From contig VZRS01003983.1 of the NCBI GenBank assembly GCA_013398055.1, positions 1-64,000 of the forward strand: DNA of 64,000 nt, given 5' to 3'. This document shows, piece after piece, positions 47,530 to 60,089 of this stretch; position 1 is the first letter of the stretch; each line of letters begins with the position of its first letter. The stretch is from Ifrita kowaldi. Lineage: Eukaryota > Chordata > Aves > Passeriformes > Cinclosomatidae. The notes under the pieces were generated by a model that saw only the letters and a list, made by a program, of their open reading frames with translations, made no database searches and was not told the DNA's origin. A program made the translations under genes and the position numbers.

Positions 47530-48290
47530 GGTGAGGATCACATGGCCAGTGAGGATCACAGGACATGCCACAGCAAGATCAAAACATAAACATGATTCCT
47601 GTGTTATTTTAGCTAAACCAGGAACAAATCTGGCACCATTTGACTTTGGCCTTTCAGCTCTGAGACAGGGCAATAGCAGTACTCATGCCAGCTGGCTATC
47701 TGCTCTGCAAGAGTCAACAAGTTTCTTGACATGCAATGTCCTTCTATCTCATTTGTTGATTGGAGCAGTGAAATATTTATGAACTGCCATCAGTGTCCAG
47801 CTTTTGAGTTTTGACCCAGTAAAGGATAAATATGGGACAATTTGCCTTTGGCCTTTCACTTTGGCCAGTGACCAGCTTTCTGTCTGTTTGTGGTTTCAAC
47901 TGGATGGGGAAACAAACGTCCCCTAGGTAAAACCCTTTCCATATCTATGACTTACTCCAGAAATAAATGATTTTAAAACCAAACACATCGAGTGAGAAAC
48001 AAATCCCACACAGTTGTCCAATGGCCTTTGACCTCCTAATGGCTTGGTGCCATCTGGCTGCCAGCTGGCTACTTCACTACATGAGGAAACAAGTTTCTCA
48101 CAGACAACACTCAATTCCACTTTTAGTCCTACCAAAAAAGAAAAAGCTAACACACCTTTCCTATAGCACCCTTTCATTCCAAAAAAGGGAGAAATGTGAC
48201 ACAGGTGGCTGTTGAACTTTCAACTTTGAGTGGCAAACTACCAACTACCTACTTCAGGACTTCACACTCCCACAGCAAAACAAAAACTTG
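47530..48290. repeat. degenerate tandem array, about 4 units of 170-200 bp
   Basis: A recurring unit is marked by GGCCTTT at 47648, 47850 and 48023, with a weaker counterpart (AACTTTCAACTTT) near 48216. The block GCCAGCTGGCTA is at 47687-47698 and again at 48060-48071, 373 bases later, with a variant GGCCAGTGACCAGCT between them at 47863. AACAAGTTTCT is at 47716 and 48088, with GGAAACAAACGTCC between them at about 47908. Units 1 and 3 are more alike than either is to unit 2, suggesting a dimeric period of about 373. I do not recognise the unit as a known transposon. It is not a CRISPR array: the units are diverged and there are no unique spacers of constant size. Confidence 0.6.
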
Positions 48291-48991
48291 CTCAGGCAAA
48301 TCATTGTACAAGTCTTGCCACTTTAAAAGAAGCATTCAAAAATGGAGAGAGAATGAGTAAATAAATGAAGAAATCAAATATAGTGGGAGGTATTGCAGGC
48401 TTTTTGTACGTGTTAAGCCATAAGTAGAGATGCATACTTTTTAGCAAATATGCAAAGAGCTAGAACTTATACACAGGCTCTGTGCAGAAGTGTTCCTGCT
48501 TTGTGCAAAAAGACATGGGATGAGAAGCATTTTTACTTTGCAGTGAAAATAGTTCACAGCCTGATTCAGCAGACATTTGCCTAGTTCCTGTAAGAAGAGC
48601 AAATGTGTGTTGTCACAAATGGGCATGTAAGCTTCCTGACCCTCCCAGCTGTCTACCAAAATCCAGGACCCATGAGATGCATGGGAATGCCTCCAAGAGC
48701 TGAAGGAATGAGACCCCGGGAATAGTTCTCAGGCAGGTGATGACAGGGGCTCCCGCGATTCCAGTGCAAGGCAGGATGAGGCTGGGCTAGGAAGGCAGCT
48801 GGATTGGAGGGTGATGTGCTGCTGCAGCTCATTTCCTTCCACAGACTGGTGCTGCAATTACCCAGCAGTCCCCACATCAACATGTGCATTCATGAGATAT
48901 GTCAAGCATGGGAAATGAATCTATATTGCTCAAGAGAGATTGAACACCTTTATATTACTCATATAGTGATAAGACTTTTTATAGATTTCAT
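48291..48991. other. noncoding region
   Basis: No gene recognised. There is a slightly GC-richer patch at 48650-48850 with short open frames on both strands and no domain. Confidence 0.5.
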
Positions 48992-48993
48992 AT

Positions 48994-49037
<44 letters not shown>
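48992..49037. repeat. (TTTC)n microsatellite, about 11 units
   Basis: An uninterrupted tetranucleotide TTTC run (GAAA on the other strand), followed by imperfect pyrimidine-rich sequence to about 49065. Long polypurine/polypyrimidine mirror repeats like this can form triplex DNA. Confidence 0.97.
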
Positions 49038-49039
<2 letters not shown>

Positions 49040-49368
49040 TTTCTTCATTTCTTCCTTCTTTTCCTTTGTTTTTCTCCAATGGTGCAGTAATCAGCATTAG
49101 CTGTCATAATTCAAACGATTTTTAACCGCACTGTGACCCCAGAATTTCCCCTTTCTCAAGATTCCGTTCCCTTTTCCATTCTGTGGCCCCTGTAGTACAT
49201 GATGTCCACAGACAGTGAGTGTCTTCCCACCCTCCCCACTCTCTGTCTGCCCATGAAGACTCCAAGGGTTGCAGAAGATGTGATTCTTCCAGTCTACTTT
49301 CTCCGGGACAGATTCTCTTCCATCCTGTCATTTACATTTACAGCCTGACTCCAAGCCTGTTTATAGCC

Positions 49369-49412
49369 AGAGAACTCTTTTCATTGACTTCTGTGGGTTT
49401 TGAATCAAGTCT
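49369..49412. repeat. fold-back repeat fragment (half element)
   Basis: ACTCTTTTCATTGACTTCTG, TGGGTTTTGAATCAAGTC follows the second half of the sauropsid fold-back repeat (CCATTGACTTCAGTGGGCTTTGGATCAGG). Only one half is recognisable. Confidence 0.35.
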
Positions 49413-50544
49413 TTATAAACCACACATGTACCCAACAGGTATTTATTAACATGAGCTGGCCATGTACTCCATGCCATGAGTGTGGAAAAAGCTAACAATA
49501 ACTTTACAATTACCCACCTAAGCCCTCTAACAGGCTCCAAAGGCATGTCTCTTCGCCAAGCAAGCATTGAATCAAGTTTGACATTTCTAGGGTAAATCAT
49601 TTTTGTGTTCTAAAAACCAAAAAAAGGGTTAGGAAAAAGTCCAAAGAGTGAGAACATCCCCATTTTTGGACAATAATGTCATCCAAATGTCCTATCCAAA
49701 TGGCTTCAAATGTTCCAGAAACAAATGTGTATTCTGGGATAAGACCACTGAATGCTAGGTAACATTACAGGTGATTCTGCTTGAGGTTGGCAAGATTAAG
49801 CAGGGGTTAAAATGGAATTAACAGTCCTACTTTTTTCTCTTTTTTAATTACCCACAGAGATATTAGTGTTACTCACAATCTTTCCAGGATGCTTAGCCAT
49901 CTTTATGTACTGACTTTACATACAGAGATTTCAGTTCTTTCACAGGCTGTGTCTTAATTTATTTAATTTTGAGTCGGTGTACATGAGATTGGATGTTATT
50001 TTTTAGTCTCTTCTTGAACTGAATGGGTGGAGCCTGAACCATCAGAGAGGGCAACCCAGTGGACTTGGAAAACTCCCAACTCACTGTGCGGATGAGGTGT
50101 CACAAAGGACTTTCTATGCTTTATCAGGTGATAGCTCTAAGCCAAAAAATTTGGATACAGACCTAGATAAAAAGTGCCTCCAAGGACAAGTCTGAAGAGT
50201 TCCAGGGTTTCCATCCAAGCCAATTGTGAGCTGTGATGTAAGACAAGGTTATTTCCATTAAAGTTTAAGTTTTGCATCATCTGTTCTCTCATGCTTTAAC
50301 TTTTTGCACTTTAAGCAGCAAATCAATCATCATAATACTAGCAAAAGTTTAGTTTGGTCTGGTACATGTTACAGCTCAGGGTGGATTGGTCCTGGTGAAA
50401 TATATATCTCTGAGAAAGCGCTTTGGAGACAAATATCTGCTAACAAGTAGTTTTGTCTTGTTCACCGAGGCACAAATTTTTAAAAAGTAGATGTCAAAAT
50501 TGGAGTTTTCTGAGTCCTAAACCAACATTTAAATAAGTGTCTTG

Positions 50545-50567
50545 TTTTTTTTTTTTTTAAAAAAAAA
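50545..50567. repeat. T14/A9 homopolymer junction
   Basis: Fourteen T followed directly by nine A, which could form a small hairpin with no loop sequence of its own. A simple repeat. Confidence 0.9.
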
Positions 50568-51429
50568 GCTCAGTTACCCTGTGTCACTCCTCAGCAGTTC
50601 CTTTTAAAAGTCATGGCTGAAATAACTCCTAGTACTGTCCATAGACTGTGGTCACCTTTCCTTCATTTGCTGCCTCCCTGGAGAGATGTACCTCGGTCAT
50701 TTCTTCTTCTGCTGCTTTAGGAACTCTGTACTTTCAAGGGTTAAACACAGGATTGTAAGTTCACAGATGTGAAAATACATATTTTTTGGCAGGGCAAATG
50801 CACTAGGCAACTTCTGCGTGTTTGTTCTTTGAGTAAGGAGGCCACCTGCTTCTAATGTTACAGGAATATGTTGGCTAGTGGAAAGGCAGAAACCATTTTT
50901 AACTAATTGAATAATTTCTGTATCTTATCCAAATGCCAGGAGATTGCTTCTATCCCATGATTAGCTTGAAGTTTTGATGACATATTAAAAAAAAATAAAA
51001 ACCAACCAAAAACATTCCAAAGTCACTTTCCTGTTTGGTCCAAATCACTTTATTCCTAGTACAGAGTGATGGGAAAATGGGTATTGGATGAAAGAAATGG
51101 TAAATAGGAAGCAATCGTTTGCTTGGACTACCAAGGCAGTTTCTGGGTAGGCTGGTGTTTGGTGGGTAGGCACAGTCAACTGTTTGGCACTGGAGCATGG
51201 AATAGCAAACACATGCAGCACTTAAAATCAAGCTTGCATTAATGATTTCATTGCCTGAACTAAATTTGTAATGTAAATCATTCGGAGGTGCTCTAAGGCA
51301 TTTCTATTCTTAGAAGAAAAGTCACAAACTGGAAAGTACGTCACCTTTGCAATCAGCACCCCCTTTAGCCTGTAATGTGGAACACATGGTGGTTGAAGAG
51401 GTTACAGTGTTACAGAATGTCATTACAGA

Positions 51430-51650
51430 ATTTCTCTGTGTTAACATGTATCATCTGTCACATAATTGTTTGTTTTACAACCCATACCTATAATGGGCTA
51501 AGTGGGGACTATTTATATCAGTTAACAATGAGTGCCTTTAATTAGTATTTCATGCAACTGGAACATGTTAAAGATTCTGACACAAATCTGGCTTGGGTTG
51601 CTAAATTCCATATGAATTTCATTATGAAATTGCTAAGACATTACAGTTGC
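51430..51650. promoter_or_regulatory. candidate conserved noncoding element with POU-like palindrome
   Basis: Contains GCCTTTAATTAGTATTTCAT, CATATGAATTTCATTATGAA and GCTAAATTCCATATG. The 17-base near-palindrome AATTTCAT-T-ATGAAATT (51615-51631) offers paired octamer-like ATTTCAT/ATGAAAT cores. No repeat or coding signature is visible. Confidence 0.27.
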
Positions 51651-54600
51651 TCAGGTACTGAGGTTTATAAGTGCACTTCATCTGTTACAAAGCTAGAGAA
51701 AGTAAGTCACACACATGTTAAAGAAAAATCTTCAGAACAACAGCTTGGTATCTGACACAGTTGAATGAGAGTTTAAAGCAAGAAAGATGAAAATCTTTTA
51801 CTATTTGAAGTGTATTTGCTCTAAAACTACAAATCTGATAACATCTGCACAGCTGAAGCATTATATAGAATGGAACAGGTTAAGACAGTGGAGAATCAGA
51901 CTGTACACAAAATTGATAATGAAAACTTGCCAGAGATGGACCAGTCAGCAAAGAGCTTAACAAGCTGTTGCCAGACTGTAGAATGCAAAGATGGTCTTTT
52001 GCTGATGGTTGATACTGAGTGGTTACAAACACGTCCTATGCCTTCTGACTGATCTCATGGCAAAATGTTTAGCCTGAGACCCTCACTCCCAGCCCAATCT
52101 CTTTTCAGTGACTGAGGTGGCCAACGGGACATTTCAGTTCATACTGAAGGAGACCCCCAGCCCCCATGGGACTCTCATCTGTAGGCCCTCATGAATTTTA
52201 GCATGAAGAATGTGCTAAGGAGCAGTGTAACATGCAGAGAGTGATGGGAGAGGAAAATGTGCCTGAGGTTACCATTTTAAAATTTGGGTGTTGTCACGGT
52301 CCTTTAGACTGATCGAAAGAACATGCTAGAATCAGCCTTATGTCAAAATTAAAACAGTTCAGGAGATTAGGAGTGGGAGAGCAAAGGATGACAGGAAATC
52401 CCAGCAGCTTCATGCCTCTATGTTATTCTTCTCAGATGTAGGGGCTGAGGCTCCCTTCCTCTGTGTGCCTCAGTTCGTGAACCTAACACAGCTCTTTTCC
52501 TTCCATACCTATTATTAACCTTGCAAATTTACACTGTAGCAACAAACTTACTAAGCAACTGTCTCTGGAATCTTTTTGAAGCTTTCTTCAAGATTCGGAC
52601 ATGCTGAACAAGGAAAGAGAAGCAGCTCAGGATGTCTCATTTTTGTCATCTGCCACTTGAATGAGCTACCTGTGTCAGTGCCTACGATATTGTTTAAAGC
52701 ATTTTCTGACAGGCAACTACATTATAATGAAATGCTTTTACAGATTCTTTAAATGAAACCTTTTGGTTGATATCTGATCTAATAATTTATATACAGAACA
52801 AAATAATTTTATTAATGGAATGCCAGAACATGGTAGGTTATTCTAAAGAAACTCACTCCAGCTTCTTGTGAAATTACTAATTCAGAGTCCAGCAACAAGC
52901 CTTGTGGTATAGCTGTTTATTTGCCTTCTATTTTGATAGACAAAATGCCCTTTTGTCATTTTAGCTTTTCCTCACAGAGCACGATAGCTGTCCTGTTCCC
53001 CTGGAGTGGGCTTGGCAATAGGAAAGATCATCATGGTTTGTTAACTTTCTTAAAAGAAAGGATGAAATTTCTGAAATGTGTTTTCAGTATTCCAGACATC
53101 AGTAAAGCAGGTCTTGCAATGCTACCTCTCATCTTTTTATACTAACTATTTTTACCATTCTTTTATTTATTTTTTTTTTACCAGCAATTTGGTGCTGGAA
53201 TTGCCTTTGTTTTTGACTATGACTTGTAAAATTTGAAAAGCTGCTATTCATTTACAATCATATTCTCCTCCTCTTTCTATCCACCCAATTCTTAATGAAA
53301 TGTTTTGGACATTTCTGTCACTCTTAACCACTAGCATTTGAGATAGCCAGAAAATATTTTTAACAAGAAATCATAAAGAATGGGGGAAATAAAAGACGAT
53401 TCCATAATATTAATGTAATTACCTTTAATATCCATTTTTCCTCTGTTAGACTTACTTAAACTTACATTGTAGTTAAATTTACTCTTTTGTTAAACTATGT
53501 TTTTCATGAAGAACTATAACAAGGCTTCTTACCAAAGTCCTCAGGCATAGGACATCATAAGAAATAATATCGAGGCTGTGTGTGTGCAAGATATAGAAGT
53601 AGATTTGAAGCACATCAGCTGCCATGAGAGGACATATCAAAATATCTGAAATCAAATAGTCTGAATTGTGTGCAAGAGGGATTTTTGCTGGAGATTTTCA
53701 GATACATCCTCTTTTTTTTCCTCTTCTCTGTCCTCTCCCCTCTCAAATAATTTTCTCTCAAAAGTTGTTTTATGATTGATTGTCTCTTTTACTCTGGAAA
53801 ACAATAAAATCCTTCTAGACATTTATGAAAGGGAAGTCCCTCCTCAGGAGAAATCTGGAGAACACATCTAGATAAAAGACAAATTTTCAGAAAATGGAAG
53901 GGAAAACAGACAATATAAAAATGCACATAGGAATATACCTCTATATCTGCCCGTGACATGAGTAGTGTTTTTAAAAGAATGAAAACACACAAACAGATAC
54001 TGGTTAGGTGATTTTTGGGTACTGGAAAAATATTTCCCATGGAAAATCAATTTGAATACAGTTCTTTGAAGGAATAGGCATAATTAAAAAAACTGGTGAG
54101 AAATTGTGCAGCTGATTTGGAAGAAAAGGTTGCAGAGCAGCATCAAGGCTTGTCCCCTTATGATCTGGTGAAGGCTATGAGTGACGAGGAACATGTTTGT
54201 TAAATGAGGATTTCAGTGCAAACCTTGAAGGGAGTTACACTGGCAAAAAATAATTTCTGGACCACTGGGGGCTTTTGAGAGCTCCCTTTTGGTCACAGCA
54301 AAGCATTTGTGTCCCAGAGAAAAGCTTCAAGATATGATTCATCACCACATTGTGACGATCACCACACTGTGCTTTCACACTGCTCTGTCACGCATAGGAA
54401 GAGCAGTTTTTATCCTGACAAATGAGCTGGGACTGTACAGAGGTGTCTGGCTTGACCCTCCCAAGGACTGCTGCCCAGTTTTAACTGTGCTCTTGTGAAT
54501 GGTGATATGTTCATTTGAAATATTGTTATAGCATAAGGCATTTATATCCTTCCATATTGTCTGCCCTACTTTTTTTTCTCTTTTATGTGTGTGGTTACTG

Positions 54601-56464
54601 GTGTTTTTGTACCTCTGATGTGAACCAACACCCTTCCACACATCTCAAAAGCCACTGGAAATATAATGTGAACAGTAGTTTGTAAATTAAATATGCTTAA
54701 GTAGCAGAAAACTGCAGTAACTAAGGGTGATATATGGACTTGGAAGACTAAATCTAACTTTGTGGATTCAATTATAATTACAGCTGTATTAGCTGGCGTG
54801 TTGGCAAGATGAACCTGCCAAGACTGGCTTACTAGAAACTGAAGGAAGGCTGACCACATCATCAAAGAATAGCTCTCTGATGACATAGTACCTGCAGCTC
54901 TCCAGCTGATGGCCCACAGGTCCAGCTGAAGACACTGGCTGGTTTGTTGGGAGGCATCAAACAGAAGGGATGATGGTTTGCTGCCAGGGTCAATGGCAAG
55001 AGGGATGTTTCCCCTTAGCAAGTTTAGGGAAGTCTCCAGAACAAAGAAGGGGAAATTACAAAAATATATTGGATTTTGGAGGTGTCAGAGCCAGGTTATG
55101 GTTACTTATTAGGGAGGAAAGGTTCAGAAATGCAGAGCTTAACACTCTCTCCAGCTCTGCTAAACTATTTATGAAGAGCTAACTATAATTAGAAATCCGA
55201 ATTTAAAAAATGGTAAACCAAAAATTTACTTTAAAAAGTGGGCAGATGGCCAAGTCTTTTTACTGAGCAGCACTGGAATGTTAATGCGGAACATACGCAA
55301 AATTGTTATGAAAAAAATACACCTCTTTAATGCTAATATTCAAATAGAATGAATGATAATTGCATTAGGCACCAATTGGGAGTCAGCATAGGTCCCTGAG
55401 GACTGGAAATCCACCATATGTTACAGGATAAATTGGTACTGATAGAGCCAGTTTGAGAAAATTTTGTGCAGGAAAAAAATCTGAAAGGGAGGAGAAAAAA
55501 CAATTTTTCTTGCAGAATGAATGAAACTGTTTTGTGAGTTATTAGGAACTAGAATAACACCTGTATAATTTTACTTTTTTTTTAAGGTGCCTTTGATCTA
55601 AAATGCATGTGATGTGTATAACCTCATACCAAATAGTGGAATTTGTGAATGTTCCACATAACTGCTTTCCCAGCCTGGTTTATCCATTTGGTTAAAGTTT
55701 AAGAAAATAATCACCTAAATCATCAGCCTGATTTTGTCCCTCAACACCTACCCACATGGAATCATAGGGAGAATTTATGGTGGGTGGAATGCAATTATCT
55801 GACCTGGAATTTACCCAGAACCTGGGGTGAACAATACAAGGCTTTCCAGGCACCTATTTCACTTACTGATCACTATTTCTCTATGGTGGTCTTGATGATG
55901 AGGAAGCCAAAATCACTGGGGTGAGAATTAATGTAAAATATTTCAAAACCTGAATACAAAGCATACTGCTGTACTTTGGCAACAGCCACATCAGAAAGGC
56001 TCTATTGAATCAGAATTCTTGGTAGTGGTTTCTCCTGAGTGAAGGGGATCACGTTACAAAGAGCTGTGGCACAAAGCCCAGAGAGGAAACCTTTGCTGGG
56101 TTTGTGCTACTTCTCTCCAGAACCAGCCCGAGCATCTCTGCATCCTGCTTCTAGAAAGGACAGCTCATGAGAATGACTCTGGCTGCAGTCAAGCAGGCCC
56201 AGCCACTGATTTTGTCTCTGTCTCAGTGCTCTTGTTAGAGCTAAAACTGAAGCTGGTTGTGGAAAGGACAAAGAGGATCTGTGTGCACGGAAGGAAAGGA
56301 TTAAATAGAGAGGATGTGCTTTTCAGGTGAGTCAGGAGAATATCAAGTCGAGCTAAAGGGAGAGGGATCAAACTGCTATTTACTTAAAATGAAGTTGTGA
56401 CACTCAAGATGAAACACTAATCTTTGTCGTACCACTGAAAAAATGCACAGCACATTCCCATATT

Positions 56465-56512
56465 GAATTTAGGTCTGGTCCTGCATCCACTAAAATCCAT
56501 AGGAAAACTAAG
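56465..56512. repeat. fold-back repeat fragment (half element)
   Basis: GGTCTGGTCCTGCATCCACT, AAAATCCATAGGAAAACT resembles GATCCTGCAGCCATTGAAGT, CAATGGCAAAACTCC of the sauropsid fold-back repeat. Diverged; only one half is recognisable. Confidence 0.33.
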
Positions 56513-57096
56513 GACATTACAAAGGAAAGCAAGAGAGGGGATCAGATATATGGAACAGTAATCATGAAACACAGAAACTAGAAAAAACTCAGCTGAGAGA
56601 GGATATAAAATCATGTTCTGTGTGAAATTTAGGTGCACAAACAATTTGTTCACTAGAAGAAGTATTATTTTCATTTGTATTTCAAAAACAGAAGTATCAG
56701 ATGAAAGTATCAGGTAGGAGATTCAAGACAAGTTTTTTATACCATTCATAATACAACAGTGGAATTCACTGTCATAGGATGCTAGACATGCCAAAAGACA
56801 AGGGGGGTTCAAAAACTGGTGAGGTTCATCCACTGAAGAGAGTCACTGCAAGGATTATTAAACACAAAGGTGTTGCCTCGAATTTGGTAGGTTCCTAATT
56901 CTCTCATGGTTGGAACCGAGGGAGGCTTGTTGGGCAAACAGCACTTTGTGCTGCCCTGTTTGTTCCGTTTTCCCCAGATTTCCTTTACTGTCAGAAGCAC
57001 TCTGCTGGGCTGAACACACTTTGGTCCAATCAAATATTGCTCTTTCCGATGTTCTCACCCTGGTGTTTCAGGCCATGTGCACACAGGCTACCTGGG

Positions 57097-57431
57097 TGTG
57101 CCGGTTTGGCCAAAATTTAGCAATATACTCCTCTGGAAGAAAAAACCAGGTTACAACCACCCTTCCCCCCACCAGGTTCGGGAAAAANTGGGGAAGACAG
57201 ATGCTTCGCAGAAGTGCTGGACTGATGATACTGTTGTAGAGTGACTACAGAGCTTCCCATAAACAAAGGCCCAGGCACATATTAGCCTCCCATGAACTTC
57301 TGCTGGGTTGGAGATATCCAACTATTTAGGGCTATCAGTCACAGGGAAGTCCCAGGCAGATATATAAGGCCTGCTTCCCCTTCAAGTCTTCCCAAATAAA
57401 ACCTTCTGTCAGAAGACGGAAGAAATGCCCA
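57097..57431 (+). mobile_element. solo LTR-like block of an endogenous retrovirus
   Basis: Begins TGTGCCGGTTTGGCCAAAA, as several avian LTR families do, and continues with a purine-rich GGAAGAAAAAACCAGG and a C-rich CCACCCTTCCCCCCACCAGG block. It has a TATA box (TATATAAG, 57361-57368) and a polyadenylation signal (AATAAA, 57395-57400) 27 bases further on, the spacing expected around a short R region. No internal gag/pol/env sequence adjoins it, so it would be a solo LTR. The 3' boundary is uncertain: no clean CA end with a target-site duplication is visible. An undetermined base (N) lies inside at 57188. Confidence 0.6.
57188..57188. other. single undetermined base (N)
   Basis: The only non-ACGT base noticed. 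It follows an A-run in the LTR-like block. A repeat-collapse or polishing ambiguity is the likely cause. Confidence 0.95.
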
Positions 57432-58654
57432 GGAAACCTAGCCAAAGGGTAGATTTAAGGGTTATAATGTACTTAAAATGGATTAGTGACCAAAACTGAA
57501 AAGGAGGTGGTGATCTCCAGCCACCTGTTTCTATGCCACACACAAAAGTCAAAGTACATGCTCCTAGATCCAAGCCTTGACAGGAAAATCACAGTCTGTA
57601 GTACACAATTCACTTTGGAAACTGAATGATTGGTTTGCTCATGACTATTCCATGCCAGAAAAATCCCTAAAAGTTGCATTATCCTAGAGAACTCTAATAC
57701 TTTTACTCGAATCCTCATATTTTCTGTTTAAATAGTCAGAATTCTTGAAAGTAGTATGTAACAATTAAAAAAAACCAAACCTTGCAGCCAACAAAAGGGA
57801 ATTACCTGGTTCTCTTCTTGACATAAACAAAGCAAGTAATTTTAGACGGGAAATCTAGCAATTGCCTTGAAGTAAATATCCATTCTTTCTTTTATTCAGT
57901 ATGTAGTACAGACTAGTGTTTCAGGAGAGTTAATTTCACAAAATCAACAAGAATGAGGAATGTAAATCACCTGTAGAAAACAATGTTCAAAAAAGAAGAG
58001 ATAAAGAGGAAGTGTTTAGAAAAGTTTTCTCTCTTATCTAAGAATCACAACACTAGAATTAGAAGATGTTAATGGTACTAAAGTAAAATAATCTAATAGA
58101 GAGGAGAAATGGTGGCAGATATGAAAATTAAAATTCATCTTGCAGGAAGAGAAATAGAGTGAAAGCCAGCAGCAAAGCATAGTATTAGACAAGGAACTGT
58201 GGCAAAAGTTGTGAAAAGCCAAAGAATAGAAGAAGGAACAGTTTGCCAAACCAGAGATGTGTAATAGCACCAAGGAAAACCTGTGAGTGCCTATACTAGT
58301 ATGTAGTTGGAAATATCATTCCAGCTGCTACTAATGACACAAAGGAAGCAGCATTCAACGGGTATTCCCGTTTTTTATTCCGGACAGAGCAGGAAGAGAC
58401 ATTCTTATCGAAGAGCAGTGCTGAAAACATTTCTAGCTCTAGAGCAAAGCAGGAGGCTGATAAATCACTAGGTGAGGATTCCCACATCTGCAAGTGGGAA
58501 GAGAGGAAACCCATGAGCTGTTTGAAACACTGAAGAAATTGTAGAGGTGTGCAAAAGAAAGCTATGACTGAGGTAACACTGTGAAAGTTTAACTGTAAGA
58601 ATGTCAGCTTTGGCATTAGTCCTTGGCAGAATAATGTAATGCATCATTTGTAAT

Positions 58655-58677
58655 TTCTTTAATTAAGAATTAAAGAA
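58655..58677. repeat. perfect inverted repeat, 10-bp arms
   Basis: TTCTTTAATT, loop AAG, AATTAAAGAA. The surrounding sequence (TAATGTAATGCATCATTTG, AAAAATTAATGAAAA) is rich in homeodomain cores, so a protein-binding palindrome is as likely as a structural hairpin. Confidence 0.8.
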
Positions 58678-59820
58678 CAACATAATAATCAGAATGAAAA
58701 ATTAATGAAAACACATATTTTTTTGGAGTGGCTTGTTTTTTTGCATGTCTGTACTTTCATATCTTTGACGAAATTAAACATTCAGTGATAATAATGATGA
58801 TATAGATTTCTGTAGGATATCTGACTTGAATTTTCTTTTACTTTGACCAAGAAACATATATGTGGTAAATTCAGAGTATTGATCCATTAAATGAAGCACT
58901 GGTTAAGTACTCTTGTAGAATTGTGGACAAGAAATCACTATCTCTGATGAAGTAGTTTAATTTAAGCTTTAATTCATGGTCATCCGTTACCTAATGTTTT
59001 TATTGATTAATTGGAGGAAAACAGAGAATTGTTATATATCTTCTTTAGAGATTGCATAGCTAGGAAAGAATGCTTGATAGCAAAGACTATTAATCAGTTA
59101 CTTTGAATAATTTGCTTTCTGTGGTCAGCTGCAGGCAAGTGAAATGGTTTTCAGTAAAAGCAGATTGTATTTACATACCAGGGAAGAAGTATCTCTGCAA
59201 ATGGCTTGTGAAGTGTAAAGGATAAACAGCTGAGTTCAAATCCCCAGTTTAGCACTGAAACAAAAAGGATAATACAGTTCTTATACATATGAGGAGAGGA
59301 ATCTGGAGGAAGCTAGAGGATGTTATGTTAACTCTAGATGTGGTGATGAGAACCACTACCAGGATTCTGTGCTTTGAGTGGAACTTTACTCCTGTAGAGA
59401 ATTGTGGAGGTAGAAAGAGCTTTGACATAAAGTTATAGGATAGTGAAAGATACTTTACAGCTGAGTCTTGGGGACCCTACTCCACCTCTATTAACTGTGA
59501 ATGAGATTGTTGACAAGAATCAAGTTTGACATCACTGGATGAACTGACACTTAGTAGCAAAGGCTCTTCATCTTATCAGAACTCATGACCTAAAACAGAT
59601 GCAATCAAATTCAACCTTGAAACAAAGTGGAAATTTTAGTCCTTTTTGAGTTAATTGATCACTGAAATAACTTACAAAGTTTGACTTGTGTTTCCTCTGT
59701 CCCTGGTAAGCATTACATTTTGCTAAGTTTTTTCTAGTTGAAATAAAAGTAACTTGAGGAAGATTTATTGTATATTTGTTGAGTTAACGTAGCTAATTAT
59801 ACCATATCATCTCACACTAT

Positions 59821-59880
59821 AATGTTTAAAACTAATAGTTCTACTCTATTAATGTCTAAAACTAATAGATCTACTCTATT
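59821..59880. repeat. 30-bp tandem duplication (2 copies)
   Basis: The unit starts AATGTTTAAAACTAATAG and ends CTACTCTATT. Copies at 59821-59850 and 59851-59880 differ at only two positions (T/C and T/A), and AATGTTT begins a partial third copy. Confidence 0.95.
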
Positions 59881-60089
59881 AATGTTTTTTTTCTTTCTGA
59901 GATACATTCCCAATCATTTACCCCATGATATGGATGCACGCCCAGTTTTGAGGTTGGCTGTAGTTATGCATACTTATTTGGTAGAACATTTTGCTCCAGA
60001 ATGTTTGTAGACAATGCAAACCCAGAGTGATAGATGTCTAAATGGACAATTATCTGAAACAAATCTCAACTGTATTGTAAATCTGCCCA

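Larger units (their letters stand above)
49066..57096. other. noncoding region
   Basis: No gene recognised. It holds two fold-back repeat fragments (49369-49412 and 56465-56512), a T14/A9 tract at 50545-50567 and a POU/homeodomain-like palindrome at 51615-51631. The 151-codon minus frame at 54566-55021 lacks a domain. The segment 51430-51650 is repeat-free and motif-dense. Confidence 0.55.
57432..60089. other. noncoding region
   Basis: No gene recognised. It contains a perfect AT-rich inverted repeat at 58655-58677 inside a homeodomain-motif-dense stretch (58625-58720), and a 30-bp tandem duplication at 59821-59880. Confidence 0.55.

Noticed and set aside
47530..48290. CRISPR-like array
   Set aside because: Units are 170-200 bp and heavily diverged, with no short identical repeats or fixed-length spacers. 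The window is eukaryotic.
54566..55021. 151-codon open frame on the minus strand
   Set aside because: No recognisable family motif, no CpG or codon signal, and a lysine-run end produced by a T-tract. A length near this is expected by chance in 64 kb.
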